A DNA stretch of 64,000 nt from Pullulanibacillus camelliae (GCF_014642655.1 NZ_BMIR01000017.1:1-64000); one strand, 5' to 3'. Shown: positions 17,140 through 26,046, numbered from the stretch's first letter. Notes: generated by a model from the sequence alone, not told the origin. Program-made: numbers and translations.

Positions 17140-18831
17140 ATGAAAGGGAAGTTTAAAAGACAAGTATCATTTTTATTTATGGTATTGCTCGCTATCGTTT
17201 TAGTATTAACTGGTTGTACGGATAAAGGGTCTTCGGGTAAAGCAAGCAGTGATAAGGCAGCCTCTGGCAGTTCGAAATCAAGCACTAAGCAGAAGCCTTT
17301 GGTCATTGGTCTTGCACCAGCGGGACAATGGCAGGAAAATTTCAATCCATTTTCTGCAAACGCCTCTGGGGGAACTAACGGTTTGATCTTCCAGCCGCTG
17401 TATTATCTTGATCCAGTAAGTGGTAAAAACACGGCAATGCTGGCAACCAAATTTGAATGGACCAATGGCAACAAAACTTTGGCGGTCACTCTGCGTGACA
17501 ATGTTAAATGGTCAGATGGACAAGATTTTACTGCAGATGATGTTATCTTTACTTTTAATTTATTAAAGAAATATCCAGCTGCTGATACCAACGGCATTTG
17601 GAAGGAAGTGTCTTCTGTTGAGAAAAAAGGAGACAATGAAGTGGACTTTAACTTTGATCAACCTAATGTGCCTTTTGATAATTATGTTTTAGGTACGGAT
17701 ATTGTGCCACAGCATATTTGGAAAGACCTTGGCGATCCTTCTAAAGCGAAAATTACACAAAAGCTTGCCATTGGAACAGGACCTTATTTATTGGAATCCT
17801 TCTCACCACAGCTTTACAAGATGAAGGCAAACCCGAAATTCTATGGTGGTGAATATGCGATTAAGGAGCTGCAATTCCCAGCCTTTAGTGGCAATGATAG
17901 CGAACAGCTTGCTTTGACCAAGGGTGAAATTGATTGGGCAGGGATCTTCATTCCAGATGCTGATAAGGTCTATGTAGGTACAGATAAGGAACACAATAAA
18001 TATTGGTTCCCAGCTAGCAACAATGTCACACTCTATCCGAATTTAACGAATCCAATTCTAAAAGATATTAATGTACGCAAAGCTATTAGTCTAGCGATTG
18101 ATCGCCAAAAACTTTCCGACCAAGCAGCTTCGGGCTATGATCCACTTTCAAGCACAACCGGTTTAATTTTGCCAAGAGATCAAAAATGGATCGATCCAAG
18201 CATTCCTAAAGATCAATTAAAATTTGAACTGAATCAAAAGAAAGCGATCAAAACTTTAGAAGATGCTGGCTACAAAAAAGGCAGTGATGGTATCTTTGTC
18301 TCTCCATCTGGTAAAAAATTGTCCTTCACCTTGCAAACCGTGTCAGGTTGGACTGACTGGGCAACGATGGCACAGTTAATTTCACAAGAGCTTAAGAGCA
18401 TTGGCATTCAGATCAAGATACAACAGCCTGAACAGGCGGCTTATACATCGAATGTACAAGGTGGAAAATTTGAACTCGCGATTTCTTGGACTAACCAAGG
18501 GCCGACACCATATAAACAATATCAAGATCTTTTAAACAGTCACGGTGGCTGGAACCTAGAAAAATGGAATGACCCTAAGACGGATGCAGCTTTAAAAAGC
18601 TTCCAAAGCACAACAGATGAAGCGAAGCAAAAAGAAGCGATTAATTATCTGCAAAATGTCATGGTTAAACAAATGCCAGTTATCTCGCTTGTAAATGGTC
18701 CGGTTTGGTATGAATATAGAACGGCCAATTATACAGGCTGGCCCACAGAAGATGATCCTTATGCAAACCCAGCTCCATTTAACTGGCCAGCACCAGCTAT
18801 TGTCCTATCTAAACTAAAACCAGCTAACTAA
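17140..18831 (+). CDS. ABC transporter substrate-binding lipoprotein, family 5
   Basis: Extracellular binding protein of the peptide/oligosaccharide (SBP_bac_5) family, 563 aa. A signal peptide ends in L-V-L-T-G-C with Cys26 as lipid anchor, followed by a Ser/Lys-rich linker to about residue 55. Family landmarks include L-R-D-N-V-K-W-S-D-G and D-V-I-F-T-F. Family 5 proteins bind di/oligopeptides, nickel, or oligosaccharides such as cello- and xylo-oligomers. LacI control suggests sugar, but no glycosidase gene is near, so the ligand is open. A 12-bp hairpin separates it from the permease genes, a usual way to make more binding protein than membrane subunits. Confidence 0.9.
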   Translation: MKGKFKRQVSFLFMVLLAIVLVLTGCTDKGSSGKASSDKAASGSSKSSTKQKPLVIGLAPAGQWQENFNPFSANASGGTNGLIFQPLYYLDPVSGKNTAMLATKFEWTNGNKTLAVTLRDNVKWSDGQDFTADDVIFTFNLLKKYPAADTNGIWKEVSSVEKKGDNEVDFNFDQPNVPFDNYVLGTDIVPQHIWKDLGDPSKAKITQKLAIGTGPYLLESFSPQLYKMKANPKFYGGEYAIKELQFPAFSGNDSEQLALTKGEIDWAGIFIPDADKVYVGTDKEHNKYWFPASNNVTLYPNLTNPILKDINVRKAISLAIDRQKLSDQAASGYDPLSSTTGLILPRDQKWIDPSIPKDQLKFELNQKKAIKTLEDAGYKKGSDGIFVSPSGKKLSFTLQTVSGWTDWATMAQLISQELKSIGIQIKIQQPEQAAYTSNVQGGKFELAISWTNQGPTPYKQYQDLLNSHGGWNLEKWNDPKTDAALKSFQSTTDEAKQKEAINYLQNVMVKQMPVISLVNGPVWYEYRTANYTGWPTEDDPYANPAPFNWPAPAIVLSKLKPAN

Positions 18832-18841
18832 TCAAAGGATG

Positions 18842-18868
18842 AGGAAAAAGAGCCCTGCTCTTTTTCCT
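18842..18868 (+). terminator. Intra-operon hairpin between binding protein and permease genes
   Basis: AGGAAAAAGAGC (18842-18853) and GCTCTTTTTCCT (18857-18868) form a perfect 12-bp stem with a 3-base loop. It probably limits read-through or stabilises the upstream mRNA. Confidence 0.7.
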
Positions 18869-18896
18869 ATCCCTACTTACAACAAGGGGGGAGATT

Positions 18897-19892
18897 ATGC
18901 GATACGTTATTAATCGTTTCGGCTTTTTTGTTCTATCGCTATGGGCTGCCATTACAATAAATTTTATTTTACCGCGTTTGATGCCAGGCAACCCAGCCGA
19001 TGCGATGTTTGCTAAGTTTCAAGGACAGCTGACACCTGCGGCTATAGATGCGATGAAAAAAGCTTATGGCATTGGCCAATCAAATTTATGGCAACAATAT
19101 ATGGATTATCTTCACGGACTCTTTACCTTTAACTGGGGACTATCATTTATGCAATACCCAACACCGGTTAGCGATATTATTAAATCGAGTGTTCCTTGGA
19201 CATTAGGGCTCGTTGGCATTTCAACCTTGATTTCTGTATTCCTGGGCACGACACTGGGAGTTTATATCTCGTGGAAGCGGAAAGGGTTATTAGATAACAC
19301 ACTGCCAATTGTTTCGATGATTTTCCAAGCGATGCCGTATTTCTGGATGGCGCTATTATTTGTCTTTATTTTTGGCTTTAAGCTCGAATGGTTTCCATTA
19401 TCTCATGGCTATGATCCTTCTTTAACACCTGGCTGGAATGGGTCCTTTTTATATAGCATGCTATCCCATGCCTTTTTACCGGGGCTAACATTATTGCTAG
19501 GCTCATTAAGCGGCTGGATTGTAGGAATGCGTAATAACATGATTAATACATTAGGAGAAGATTACGTCACTTTTGCTGAAGCCAAAGGGGTGCGGACATC
19601 ACGTCTGATGTTCTCTTATGCAGCCCGCAATGCGATCCTGCCACAGTTGACAAGCTTTGCTATTGCGATTGGAAATGTGGTCAGTGGCTCTATCTTAACA
19701 GAACAAGTCTTTTCTTATCCTGGGATTGGCAATCAACTTACATCGGCTGTCACATCTCAAGATTTTCCAATGATCCAAGCCTCTTTCCTTTTAATCGCCA
19801 TTTCTGTACTCGTTGCGAATCTTATCGTTGATTTATTATACAGCAGACTCGATCCAAGGATTCGTACAGGGGGGTTATCACATGAAGGCTGA
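18897..19892 (+). CDS. ABC transporter permease, DppB/OppB type
   Basis: First membrane subunit of the importer, 331 aa, with about six transmembrane segments. The N-terminus R-Y-V-I-N-R-F-G-F-F-V and the loop P-R-L-M-P-G-N-P-A-D fit the OppB/DppB group. The coupling loop contains the EAA-type motif around residues 220-240 (F-A-E-A-K-G-V-R). GGGGGGAG precedes ATG 18897. It overlaps the next permease start by 11 bp, so the two are co-translated. Confidence 0.92.
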   Translation: MRYVINRFGFFVLSLWAAITINFILPRLMPGNPADAMFAKFQGQLTPAAIDAMKKAYGIGQSNLWQQYMDYLHGLFTFNWGLSFMQYPTPVSDIIKSSVPWTLGLVGISTLISVFLGTTLGVYISWKRKGLLDNTLPIVSMIFQAMPYFWMALLFVFIFGFKLEWFPLSHGYDPSLTPGWNGSFLYSMLSHAFLPGLTLLLGSLSGWIVGMRNNMINTLGEDYVTFAEAKGVRTSRLMFSYAARNAILPQLTSFAIAIGNVVSGSILTEQVFSYPGIGNQLTSAVTSQDFPMIQASFLLIAISVLVANLIVDLLYSRLDPRIRTGGLSHEG

Positions 19893-20823
19893 GGTCACAC
19901 CATCTATTCAACAACCCGTAAAAACGTCAAATAATGTTTTTAGATATTTAAGGTTTCTGAAATTCTTTTTTACAAATGGTAAGTCGGCAACGGGTTTTAT
20001 TATCTTCTTAGTCTTTTTGCTTATTGCTATCTTTGCCCCACTTATTGCGCCTTACTCACCAAGTGCAGCAATTTATGATCCTAACCTGGCGCCCACTGCA
20101 CACCATTGGTTTGGGACGACGAATACGGGACAGGATCTGTTTTCACAATTTATCTTCAGTGCGAGAAATACGATGATTGTCGGTTTTGGTGCAGGGATTC
20201 TCTCTACCATCATTGGCTTGATTTTTGGGGTGGTTGCTGGTTATCGAGGAGGCATTACCGATGCCATCCTGACCTTTATTACCAATTTATTTCTTGTATT
20301 ACCAGGACTCGCCTTACTTATTGTTATTGAAGCCTATGTGAAAGCATCGACGCCCTATGTCAATGGTTTAATCATTGCTTTTACAGGCTGGGCATGGGGG
20401 GCACGTGTGTTTCGGTCACAGGCTATGACTTTAGCTGGCCGGGATTTCATTTCAGCAGCTAAAATGTCTGGGAAATCATCGATTCGGATCATGATTACTG
20501 AAATCTGTCCAAATATGATGTCGATTATTGCAGGGAATATTATGTTCGCCACTCTCGGTGCTATTTTGGCAGAAGCAGGTCTCGCATTCTTAGGTTTTGA
20601 GGATATTAATTCGACGAGCTGGGGAACGATGCTGTATTGGGCAAGCTCTAATAGTGCTTTATTAAGAGGGGCTTGGTGGTGGTTTATTCCTCCTGGTGTC
20701 GGAATTGCCTTAGTCGGACTCAGCCTTGTGCTTATGAACTTTGCCATTGATGAAATCACCAATCCTCGTCTAAAAGGACAAAAAAGGAGGAAGAAGCATG
20801 GAAGACAGGCAGCCCGTTCTTGA
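19882..20823 (+). CDS. ABC transporter permease, DppC/OppC type
   Basis: Second membrane subunit, 313 aa. After a cytosolic N-terminus of about 30 residues come six hydrophobic segments. D-P-N-L-A-P-T-A-H-H-W-F-G-T-T-N-T-G-Q-D is the typical OppC/DppC lead-in, and S-A-A-K-M-S-G-K is the EAA loop. ATG 19882 follows GGGGGG. It overlaps the downstream ATPase gene by 26 bp. An upstream in-frame start at 19813 lies deep in the previous gene and lacks a ribosome site. Confidence 0.92.
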   Translation: MKAEVTPSIQQPVKTSNNVFRYLRFLKFFFTNGKSATGFIIFLVFLLIAIFAPLIAPYSPSAAIYDPNLAPTAHHWFGTTNTGQDLFSQFIFSARNTMIVGFGAGILSTIIGLIFGVVAGYRGGITDAILTFITNLFLVLPGLALLIVIEAYVKASTPYVNGLIIAFTGWAWGARVFRSQAMTLAGRDFISAAKMSGKSSIRIMITEICPNMMSIIAGNIMFATLGAILAEAGLAFLGFEDINSTSWGTMLYWASSNSALLRGAWWWFIPPGVGIALVGLSLVLMNFAIDEITNPRLKGQKRRKKHGRQAARS

Positions 20824-21778
20824 ATTACAAAATGTTTCTGTTGGGTATGATTCGCCAGCGGGAATGGTTCAAGCTGTGAACGATGTTTCTCTCAAAATCT
20901 ATGAAAATACGATAGTTGGTTTGATTGGTGAATCAGGGTCTGGCAAATCGACTTTAGGGAATGCTATCATGCATTTATTGAAAAACAATGCGGTATTGAC
21001 GTCCGGCACGATCAAAGTGATGGGTAGAGATGTCTATAGCTTAACAAAAAATGAGTTAAGGCAATTTCGCTGGAGTCAAATGGCGATGGTATTCCAAAGT
21101 GCGATGAATGCTTTAAACCCTGTGCTTACTGTAGAAGATCAAATTGTCGATGTTTTTCTCAGCCATGATAAAAGGATGTCAAAACAGGCTGCAAAGAAAA
21201 GAGCAAGAGAGCTTTTAGAAATTGTGAGCATTGATCCAGCCCATTTAAAAAGCTATCCTCATGAATTATCAGGGGGAATGAGACAGCGAGTGGTCATCGC
21301 TATTGCCATTGCCCTTGATCCTAAGCTCGTTATCATGGACGAACCAACAACGGCCTTAGATGTTGTCGTTCAGCGGTCAATCCTTGATAAAATCAAAGAA
21401 ATACAAAAGATAAAGAAGTTTGCCATTCTATTTATCAGTCATGATTTTAGTTTAGTTTCTGAACTGGCATCTAAGGTGGCCATTATGTACGCTGGCCGTT
21501 TTATTGAGGTAACCGATAGTCAGTCACTTATGGCATCCAAGGCCCATCATCCTTATACAGAGGGGCTTATCCGAGCGATTCCTCACTTGACGGCTGACGA
21601 GGTGACGATAGAAGGGATTCCTGGTAATCCACCCAACTTAGTAGAATTGCCAACTGGATGTGCCTATCATCCACGATGTCGTTACGCCAATGACTTATGC
21701 AAGAGAGTGAGACCAGAAATCAGACACGTTGAAAATAGAGACATCGAATGCCATCTCTATGAAACGGTTCAGAAATGA
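20798..21778 (+). CDS. ABC transporter ATPase, DppD/OppD type
   Basis: Nucleotide-binding subunit of 326 aa: Walker A G-E-S-G-S-G-K-S-T near residue 45, signature L-S-G-G-M-R-Q-R-V, Walker B L-V-I-M-D-E-P-T-T and the switch His in F-I-S-H-D. The C-terminal extension with C-A-Y-H-P-R-C-R-Y-A-N-D-L-C is the oligopeptide/dipeptide C-terminal domain seen in OppD and DppD, where related cysteine clusters hold Fe-S. GGAGGAAGAAGC precedes ATG 20798. Confidence 0.94.
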   Translation: MEDRQPVLELQNVSVGYDSPAGMVQAVNDVSLKIYENTIVGLIGESGSGKSTLGNAIMHLLKNNAVLTSGTIKVMGRDVYSLTKNELRQFRWSQMAMVFQSAMNALNPVLTVEDQIVDVFLSHDKRMSKQAAKKRARELLEIVSIDPAHLKSYPHELSGGMRQRVVIAIAIALDPKLVIMDEPTTALDVVVQRSILDKIKEIQKIKKFAILFISHDFSLVSELASKVAIMYAGRFIEVTDSQSLMASKAHHPYTEGLIRAIPHLTADEVTIEGIPGNPPNLVELPTGCAYHPRCRYANDLCKRVRPEIRHVENRDIECHLYETVQK

Positions 21779-21790
21779 GGTGCATGAATC

Positions 21791-22774
21791 TTGGATCAAT
21801 CTACAAGCCTAGTTGAAGTGAAGGATCTAGTCATTAAATTCCCCGTTCGTGGTGACCAAAAGAAAAAGTATATCATACCTGTGGACAAAGTGAATTTAGA
21901 GATAAAGAAGGGGGAGGTCCTTGCTTTAGTCGGAGAATCTGGAAGTGGGAAAACAACCATTGGAAGAGCATTAGTAAGGTTATTGAGACCGACTGAAGGT
22001 AAAGTCAATGTTCAAGGCAAAGCGATTAATGATTTAAAGGGAAGAGAATTAAAGCAATATCGACGTATTGCACAAATGATCTTTCAAGACCCGTTCGGCT
22101 CCTTAAATCCAGTTAAATCGATTGAGAATCACTTGAAATTCCCCTTGAAAAAGCATCAGGGCTATAAAGGGAAGGCATTAGATCAAAAGGTAACAGATCT
22201 GCTTTTTCAAGTGGGTCTAACACCTGTTGCAGAAATACGAAAAAAACATCCCCATGAATTATCAGGAGGACAGCAACAGCGCCTAGCTATTGCTCGAGCT
22301 TTGGCTGTTAATCCCAAATTTATTGTTGCTGATGAACCGACATCAATGTTGGATGTTTCAATACGAGCAGGCATATTACAACTCATGAATGATTTGAAGA
22401 GAGACCTGGGATTATCCTATCTTTATATCACCCATGATTTGGCCTCTGCCCGCTATTTTGGGGATCGAATCATGGTATTGTATGGTGGAAAGGTGATGGA
22501 AATTGCTGAATCAAAGGCACTCATCAAGCAGCCTTTAAACCCGTATACTCAGCTGCTTTTGGCAGCAACACCAGGCAGTGAATCAAAGATCGATCTGACA
22601 AATGTGGTGAACGAGCCACCGGATTTATCAGAGGGAAGAAAAGGCTGCCCGTTTGTCAATCGCTGTCCTTTAGCCACAGAGCTATGCCGAGAGACTATGC
22701 CAGATTTAGAGGAAGCAATGGAGCATCATTTTGTGGCTTGTCATCACTATAAAGAGAATAAGCAAATAAATTGA
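21791..22774 (+). CDS. ABC transporter ATPase, DppF/OppF type
   Basis: Second nucleotide-binding subunit, 327 aa, with Walker A G-E-S-G-S-G-K-T-T, signature L-S-G-G-Q-Q-Q-R-L, Walker B F-I-V-A-D-E-P-T-S and C-terminal C-P-F-V-N-R-C-P. It pairs with the preceding ATPase. TTG 21791 is used: GAGGTG overlaps the previous stop and lies about nine bases upstream, and no ATG fits. It ends the operon, and a long bidirectional terminator follows. Confidence 0.93.
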   Translation: MDQSTSLVEVKDLVIKFPVRGDQKKKYIIPVDKVNLEIKKGEVLALVGESGSGKTTIGRALVRLLRPTEGKVNVQGKAINDLKGRELKQYRRIAQMIFQDPFGSLNPVKSIENHLKFPLKKHQGYKGKALDQKVTDLLFQVGLTPVAEIRKKHPHELSGGQQQRLAIARALAVNPKFIVADEPTSMLDVSIRAGILQLMNDLKRDLGLSYLYITHDLASARYFGDRIMVLYGGKVMEIAESKALIKQPLNPYTQLLLAATPGSESKIDLTNVVNEPPDLSEGRKGCPFVNRCPLATELCRETMPDLEEAMEHHFVACHHYKENKQIN

Positions 22775-22833
22775 TGGCTATTTATACCGCTTAATTGAAC
22801 TTCTGTTTTTGAATTTGATTTCCCTAGTTACAA

Positions 22834-22875
22834 AATAAAGGCTGATCCTCACGAGGTGGAGGATCAGCCTTTATT
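22834..22875. terminator. Bidirectional terminator between convergent units
   Basis: A 17-bp perfect stem, AATAAAGGCTGATCCTC (22834-22850) with GAGGATCAGCCTTTATT (22859-22875), serves the ABC operon on the plus strand and the 3D-domain gene on the minus strand. Confidence 0.9.
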
Positions 22876-22885
22876 AGCGTCACTA

Positions 22886-23440
22886 TTAATTCTGAACGAC
22901 AGTGACAGTCATATACTTAACGCCCCATTGTTTGGCGTCATGTTTTGATGAAAAATAGACATCGATGTGATTGCCGTTAATGGCACCACCTGTGTCAGCG
23001 GCTTTAGCCTTACCATATCCCGGAATATACAGGGTTGATCCTAATGGAATCACGTCCGGGTCGACAGCAATCACCTTAGCACTTGGATGTTGGGTGAGGT
23101 CTAATCCACTTTTGGTAATGCCTGAACATCCCGTGCAATGTGCAGTATAAGCAGTAGCTTTAACGCGCACTTTATGAGCCCTTTTCTTTGGATGCTCACG
23201 ATCTGTGAGTTGTTTCACATAGTTTCCAGCTGATTTATGATGAGAGATATTGGGTATCTGTTTTAAATAAATTGTATTTTGTTGTTCTGTTTCATTGTCT
23301 TTTAATCGTTTAGATTGTTTATTAGGGCTCTCTGATTGCTCAGTGTTACTTAAGGCAAGCGAGCGTCCAGGTACACCAATCATAAGCGCAACAATAAATA
23401 AAAATAGCATCATTTTTTTAGAGCTTTGTAATGAAAGCAT
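22886..23440 (-). CDS. Secreted 3D-domain protein (YocH-like cell-wall enzyme)
   Basis: A 184-aa exported protein. The signal peptide is K-K-M-M-L-F-L-F-I-V-A-L near residues 8-20, followed by a linker and a C-terminal 3D domain (residues about 100-184) with conserved Asp in V-D-P-D-V-I-P-L-G-S, A-A-D-T-G-G and H-I-D-V-Y-F. 3D domains occur in MltA-type lytic transglycosylases and in Bacillus YocH and YabE-like wall proteins. There is no LysM domain, unlike B. subtilis YocH. ATG 23440 follows AAAGGAGGAATAGCT; the in-frame extension to 23500 would put that site inside the gene. A WalR-like box lies 180 bp upstream. Confidence 0.85.
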   Translation of the reverse strand: MLSLQSSKKMMLFLFIVALMIGVPGRSLALSNTEQSESPNKQSKRLKDNETEQQNTIYLKQIPNISHHKSAGNYVKQLTDREHPKKRAHKVRVKATAYTAHCTGCSGITKSGLDLTQHPSAKVIAVDPDVIPLGSTLYIPGYGKAKAADTGGAINGNHIDVYFSSKHDAKQWGVKYMTVTVVQN

Positions 23441-23618
23441 AGCTATTCCTCCTTTAGCTTTAAAAGACTTGATGATGGATGTGCACCATTCATCAGTCAA
23501 TCCTCATCATCCTCAATCACCCAAGGAAGGATAAATAGCTGGAAATAATACTTTATGCCTACCACTGAGGCACTTAAGAGATTCTAATATGCCTAGATAA
23601 CAAATCCGTAATAGCTAA

Positions 23619-23635
23619 GTTACAAAAAGATTACG
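23619..23635 (-). promoter_or_regulatory. WalR (YycF)-like binding site upstream of 3D-domain gene
   Basis: On the minus strand CGTAAT-CTTTT-TGTAAC matches the two-hexamer TGTWAH-N5-TGTWAH consensus except the first base. YocH-type wall genes are classic WalRK targets. The 345-bp region between the two divergent genes holds nothing else I recognise except an AT-rich promoter-like stretch (TTGTTC...TATTAT, about 23664-23700) for the thioesterase. Confidence 0.55.
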
Positions 23636-23785
23636 AATGTACGTTTCATACCTGATGTCACAATTTGTTCACACTTAATATCCAAATGATGGTATTATAT
23701 GCATGGATTTCAAATGATGAAGTAAAAGATTGCTTTAAGTTAAGTCGCTTCGATATACTAGTGTAGAGAAAGGAAGTGCGGAGGA

Positions 23786-24310
23786 ATGGAAGGAAAATAT
23801 GTTAATGAATCAAGAGCCGTAAAAGCAGCTCATGTTCAGCCACTAGACACGAATTACCATGGGACAATGTTTGGTGGGAAATTAATGTCTTATATTGATG
23901 ATGTTGCCGCGCTATCAGCGATTAGGCATGCGCGCAAGCCCGTTGTTACGGCTTCTACAGATTCCGTGGATTTTTTGCATCCTATCAAGGAAGGCTCTTC
24001 GGTTTGCCTTGAATCCTTTGTGACCTATACACATAAAACCTCCATGGAAGTGTTTGTTAAGGTGATTACTGAAGATCTGTTAACCGGCGAGCGCCAGTTG
24101 TGTGCAACGTCCTTCCTGACTTTTGTGGCTTTAGGGGATGACGGACGTCCTGTGAAAGTGCCACCTATTATTCCAGAAAGCGCTGAAGAAAAGATGCTTT
24201 TTGAAAGCGCTGAAGGCCGGCGGGAAATTCGCAAAATAAGAAGGGAAGACAGCCGAAGATTTTCACAGGTTTTCAGTTTGGCTCAGCCCTGGGAAAGCTC
24301 GAGATCCTAG
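23786..24310 (+). CDS. Acyl-CoA thioesterase, hotdog fold (YkhA-type)
   Basis: Hydrolyses acyl-CoA thioesters. The 174-aa protein has the family signature N-Y-H-G-T-M-F-G-G near residues 25-33 with Y-I-D-D-V-A-A following, as in the YkhA/cytosolic acyl-CoA thioesterase group; the Asp of I-D-D is the likely catalytic residue. One hotdog domain is present, so a homo-oligomer is expected. The C-terminal 30 residues are charged and Arg-rich. GGAAG about nine bases upstream supports ATG 23786. It is monocistronic and followed by a large composite repeat. Confidence 0.9.
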   Translation: MEGKYVNESRAVKAAHVQPLDTNYHGTMFGGKLMSYIDDVAALSAIRHARKPVVTASTDSVDFLHPIKEGSSVCLESFVTYTHKTSMEVFVKVITEDLLTGERQLCATSFLTFVALGDDGRPVKVPPIIPESAEEKMLFESAEGRREIRKIRREDSRRFSQVFSLAQPWESSRS

Positions 24311-24333
24311 ATACATACAGGAGTAATATAACC

Positions 24334-24718
24334 AAAAGAGGGTGGGACAACACGAAAAGAGATCCCCCTCATACCGAACGCTAAGATTTAAAGGAACGAA
24401 GGAAACGGGAAGCGTAGTCAAAATACGGAGACGCCTGCGGAAATGGGGCCAGCGTTACTTCTCGAATAAACGTCGAGTTGTTCCGAGAAAGCTGACTTCG
24501 AAGCCGTACGCGTAGACGCAGGAATAGGGAATTTTTATTCATCAATACTTTGGAGCACAGACAAAACCATTTCCAAATGAGGTGAGACCGTGCCCACGGC
24601 AAGCGAGTAGTTTGACGGAGCACTTCAACACTCACTTAAAAATCCGAACGCATACCTTTAAAAGTGTGAATGCGTTCGGATTCTCTATGAGCTATAGACT
24701 TCTGTCTCAGCCTCTTTT
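24334..24718. repeat. Composite non-coding repeat with terminal inverted repeats
   Basis: The ends AAAAGAGGGTGGGACA (24334-24349) and TGTCTCAGCCTCTTTTT (24702-24718) are imperfect inverted repeats. The interior from about 24445 to 24540 (GGGGCCAGCGTTACTTC through GTACGCGTAGACGCAGGAA) matches 40909-41004 closely. A family C hairpin lies near the right end. No ORF is credible, so this looks like a non-autonomous element built of modules. Confidence 0.7.
24632..24695 (-). terminator. Family C hairpin, terminator facing ribU
   Basis: TCCGAACGCAT pairs with ATGCGTTCGGA. On the minus strand the stem is followed by TTTTTAAG. The flank CTCTATGAGC is shared with copies at 3310 and 42794. Confidence 0.75.
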
Positions 24719-24777
24719 TATAACGTTAGCAATTATAAATTTGTGGAAGATCTTTAAGCTTCGTCTGTTTATCTTCA

Positions 24778-24880
24778 CCACCTGAGGGGTGGTAACTTCC
24801 TTAAGTGTGTGAGTGCGAAAGCACGAATATCCAGGCTGTGCTTAGCGAAGCGGTGAAGTATAAGCAAGGTTTTCTAACGT
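24778..24880 (+). repeat. Family B repeat, partial copy
   Basis: ACCACCTGAGG, then CTTAAGTGTGTGAG, then GCGAAGCGGTG and AAGGTTTTCTAA follow the right half of the full family B copies. The central hairpin is replaced by GTGCGAAAGCAC. It abuts the ribU stop codon. Confidence 0.6.
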
Positions 24881-25474
24881 TTAACGCGGTTTACTGACTA
24901 ATCGTGGACGCAGTCTTAACCATATTGGTACAACGATTAATGTCATGATCACACCTTTAATGATATTAAAGGGAAGAACAGCTAAGATGACTAAGGTCAT
25001 GAGATCATGAATTGAATGGTTAGCTGCTTGAGCAAGCTGTATTTGTTGATCAATTGAAAATCCCATAAAAATGGCATATGCGGGATATATGAAATAATAG
25101 TTGGCAAGGCTCATGATGATAGCCATTACTAGAGTGCCAAGACTTAGTCCGATGAGCAAAGAGCGTGTGGTTTGTCGTTTCTTAAAAATGAGCGAGCCGA
25201 CAATAATAAGCACGCTACCTGCGATAAAGTTGGCGAGCTCTCCGATGGGAATGCCGCCTGTTGTGGCATAATGCAGAAGATTTTTCAGTGCCTCAATAAT
25301 AATTCCTGCAAGCGGTCCAAAGAGAATGGCACCAATAATCGCTGGAATATCACTTAAATCGATTGTAAGAAATGTCGGCATAAGTGGTAAAGGAAAGGCA
25401 ATGTACATGATTAAAAATGCGATGGCGGACAATAAAGCAATGGTCACCATTTTTGTTAAAGACGTTGAACGCAT
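24881..25474 (-). CDS. ribU: Riboflavin ECF transporter S component RibU
   Basis: A 197-aa membrane protein with about six hydrophobic segments that binds riboflavin and works with the shared ECF energising module (EcfT, EcfA, EcfA'), not in this window. Family features: the N-terminal A-L-L-S-A-I-A-F-L-I-M-Y-I, T-I-D-L-S-D-I-P-A and G-P-L-A-G-I-I-I-E-A-L-K-N. Function is strongly supported by an FMN riboswitch and terminator upstream on the same strand. AGGTGATCTG precedes the ATG. A family B repeat sits between the terminator and the gene. Confidence 0.93.
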   Translation of the reverse strand: MRSTSLTKMVTIALLSAIAFLIMYIAFPLPLMPTFLTIDLSDIPAIIGAILFGPLAGIIIEALKNLLHYATTGGIPIGELANFIAGSVLIIVGSLIFKKRQTTRSLLIGLSLGTLVMAIIMSLANYYFIYPAYAIFMGFSIDQQIQLAQAANHSIHDLMTLVILAVLPFNIIKGVIMTLIVVPIWLRLRPRLVSKPR

Positions 25475-25560
25475 CAGATCACCTCATCTCTATTTATTTG
25501 GGCTCATCTGATGATGGCTATCAGACTAAGGAATCCTAGAATACGTTTTTAGCAGATCAC

Positions 25561-25722
25561 ATTAGAAAGCTTGGCTTGCACAGCTTCGCCGGTACTCCTG
25601 ATGTGATTTTTGCAGGTCACACACTTAGGTTGCCCGCAAGTCTCATCAGGTGGCGAAAGTCAAAGCTGTGCTTATACTATCATCCTTTGAGAGCGTCAGC
25701 AAAGTGACAAATTCAGATAGTA
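25561..25722 (-). repeat. Family B repeat, full copy in the ribU leader
   Basis: Read on the minus strand it starts TACTATCTGAA right after the U-tract of the riboswitch terminator. It passes CTTTGACTTTCGCCACCTGA and GTGTGA...TCACATCAGG, and ends CAAGCCAAGCTTTCTAAT. It matches 56527-56686 over its whole length. Confidence 0.8.
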
Positions 25723-25723
25723 C

Positions 25724-25755
25724 AAAAAAATACCCAAGGAAATTAATTCCTTGGG
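25724..25755 (-). terminator. Terminator of FMN riboswitch expression platform
   Basis: CCCAAGGAA (25733-25741) pairs with TTCCTTGGG (25747-25755). On the minus strand a U-tract of seven follows. Confidence 0.85.
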
Positions 25756-25810
25756 CAGCGTCTCTGAAGTATGGTCCGCAAAAAACGGCCTAATTAAATA
25801 GGCTTGATAA

Positions 25811-25950
25811 CCATCATCCTTCTCCCATCCAGACTGTACTGTCGGCTCTGGAATCACACCAGATCCTGTCGTTAACAACGACTCGCGGACTTAGACATCA
25901 TATGATCTCAACACCGCCGGTCGGGAATCTCACCCTGCCCTGAAGGAACG
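25811..25950 (-). promoter_or_regulatory. FMN riboswitch (RFN element) controlling ribU
   Basis: On the minus strand it begins CTTCAGGGCAGGGTGA, continues GATTCCCGACCGGCGGT and ends GGATGGGAGAAGGATGATGG, the conserved RFN blocks. FMN binding should favour the terminator at 25724-25755 and shut off ribU. Confidence 0.95.
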
Positions 25951-26046
25951 TCTTATATAATTCTATGTTATTATAGCTTAAGTTGCCTTTGCCGTAAATA
26001 GTTATGCTTGATTTATAAATGAAAAAAGGAAACATTCATTGCTCAT

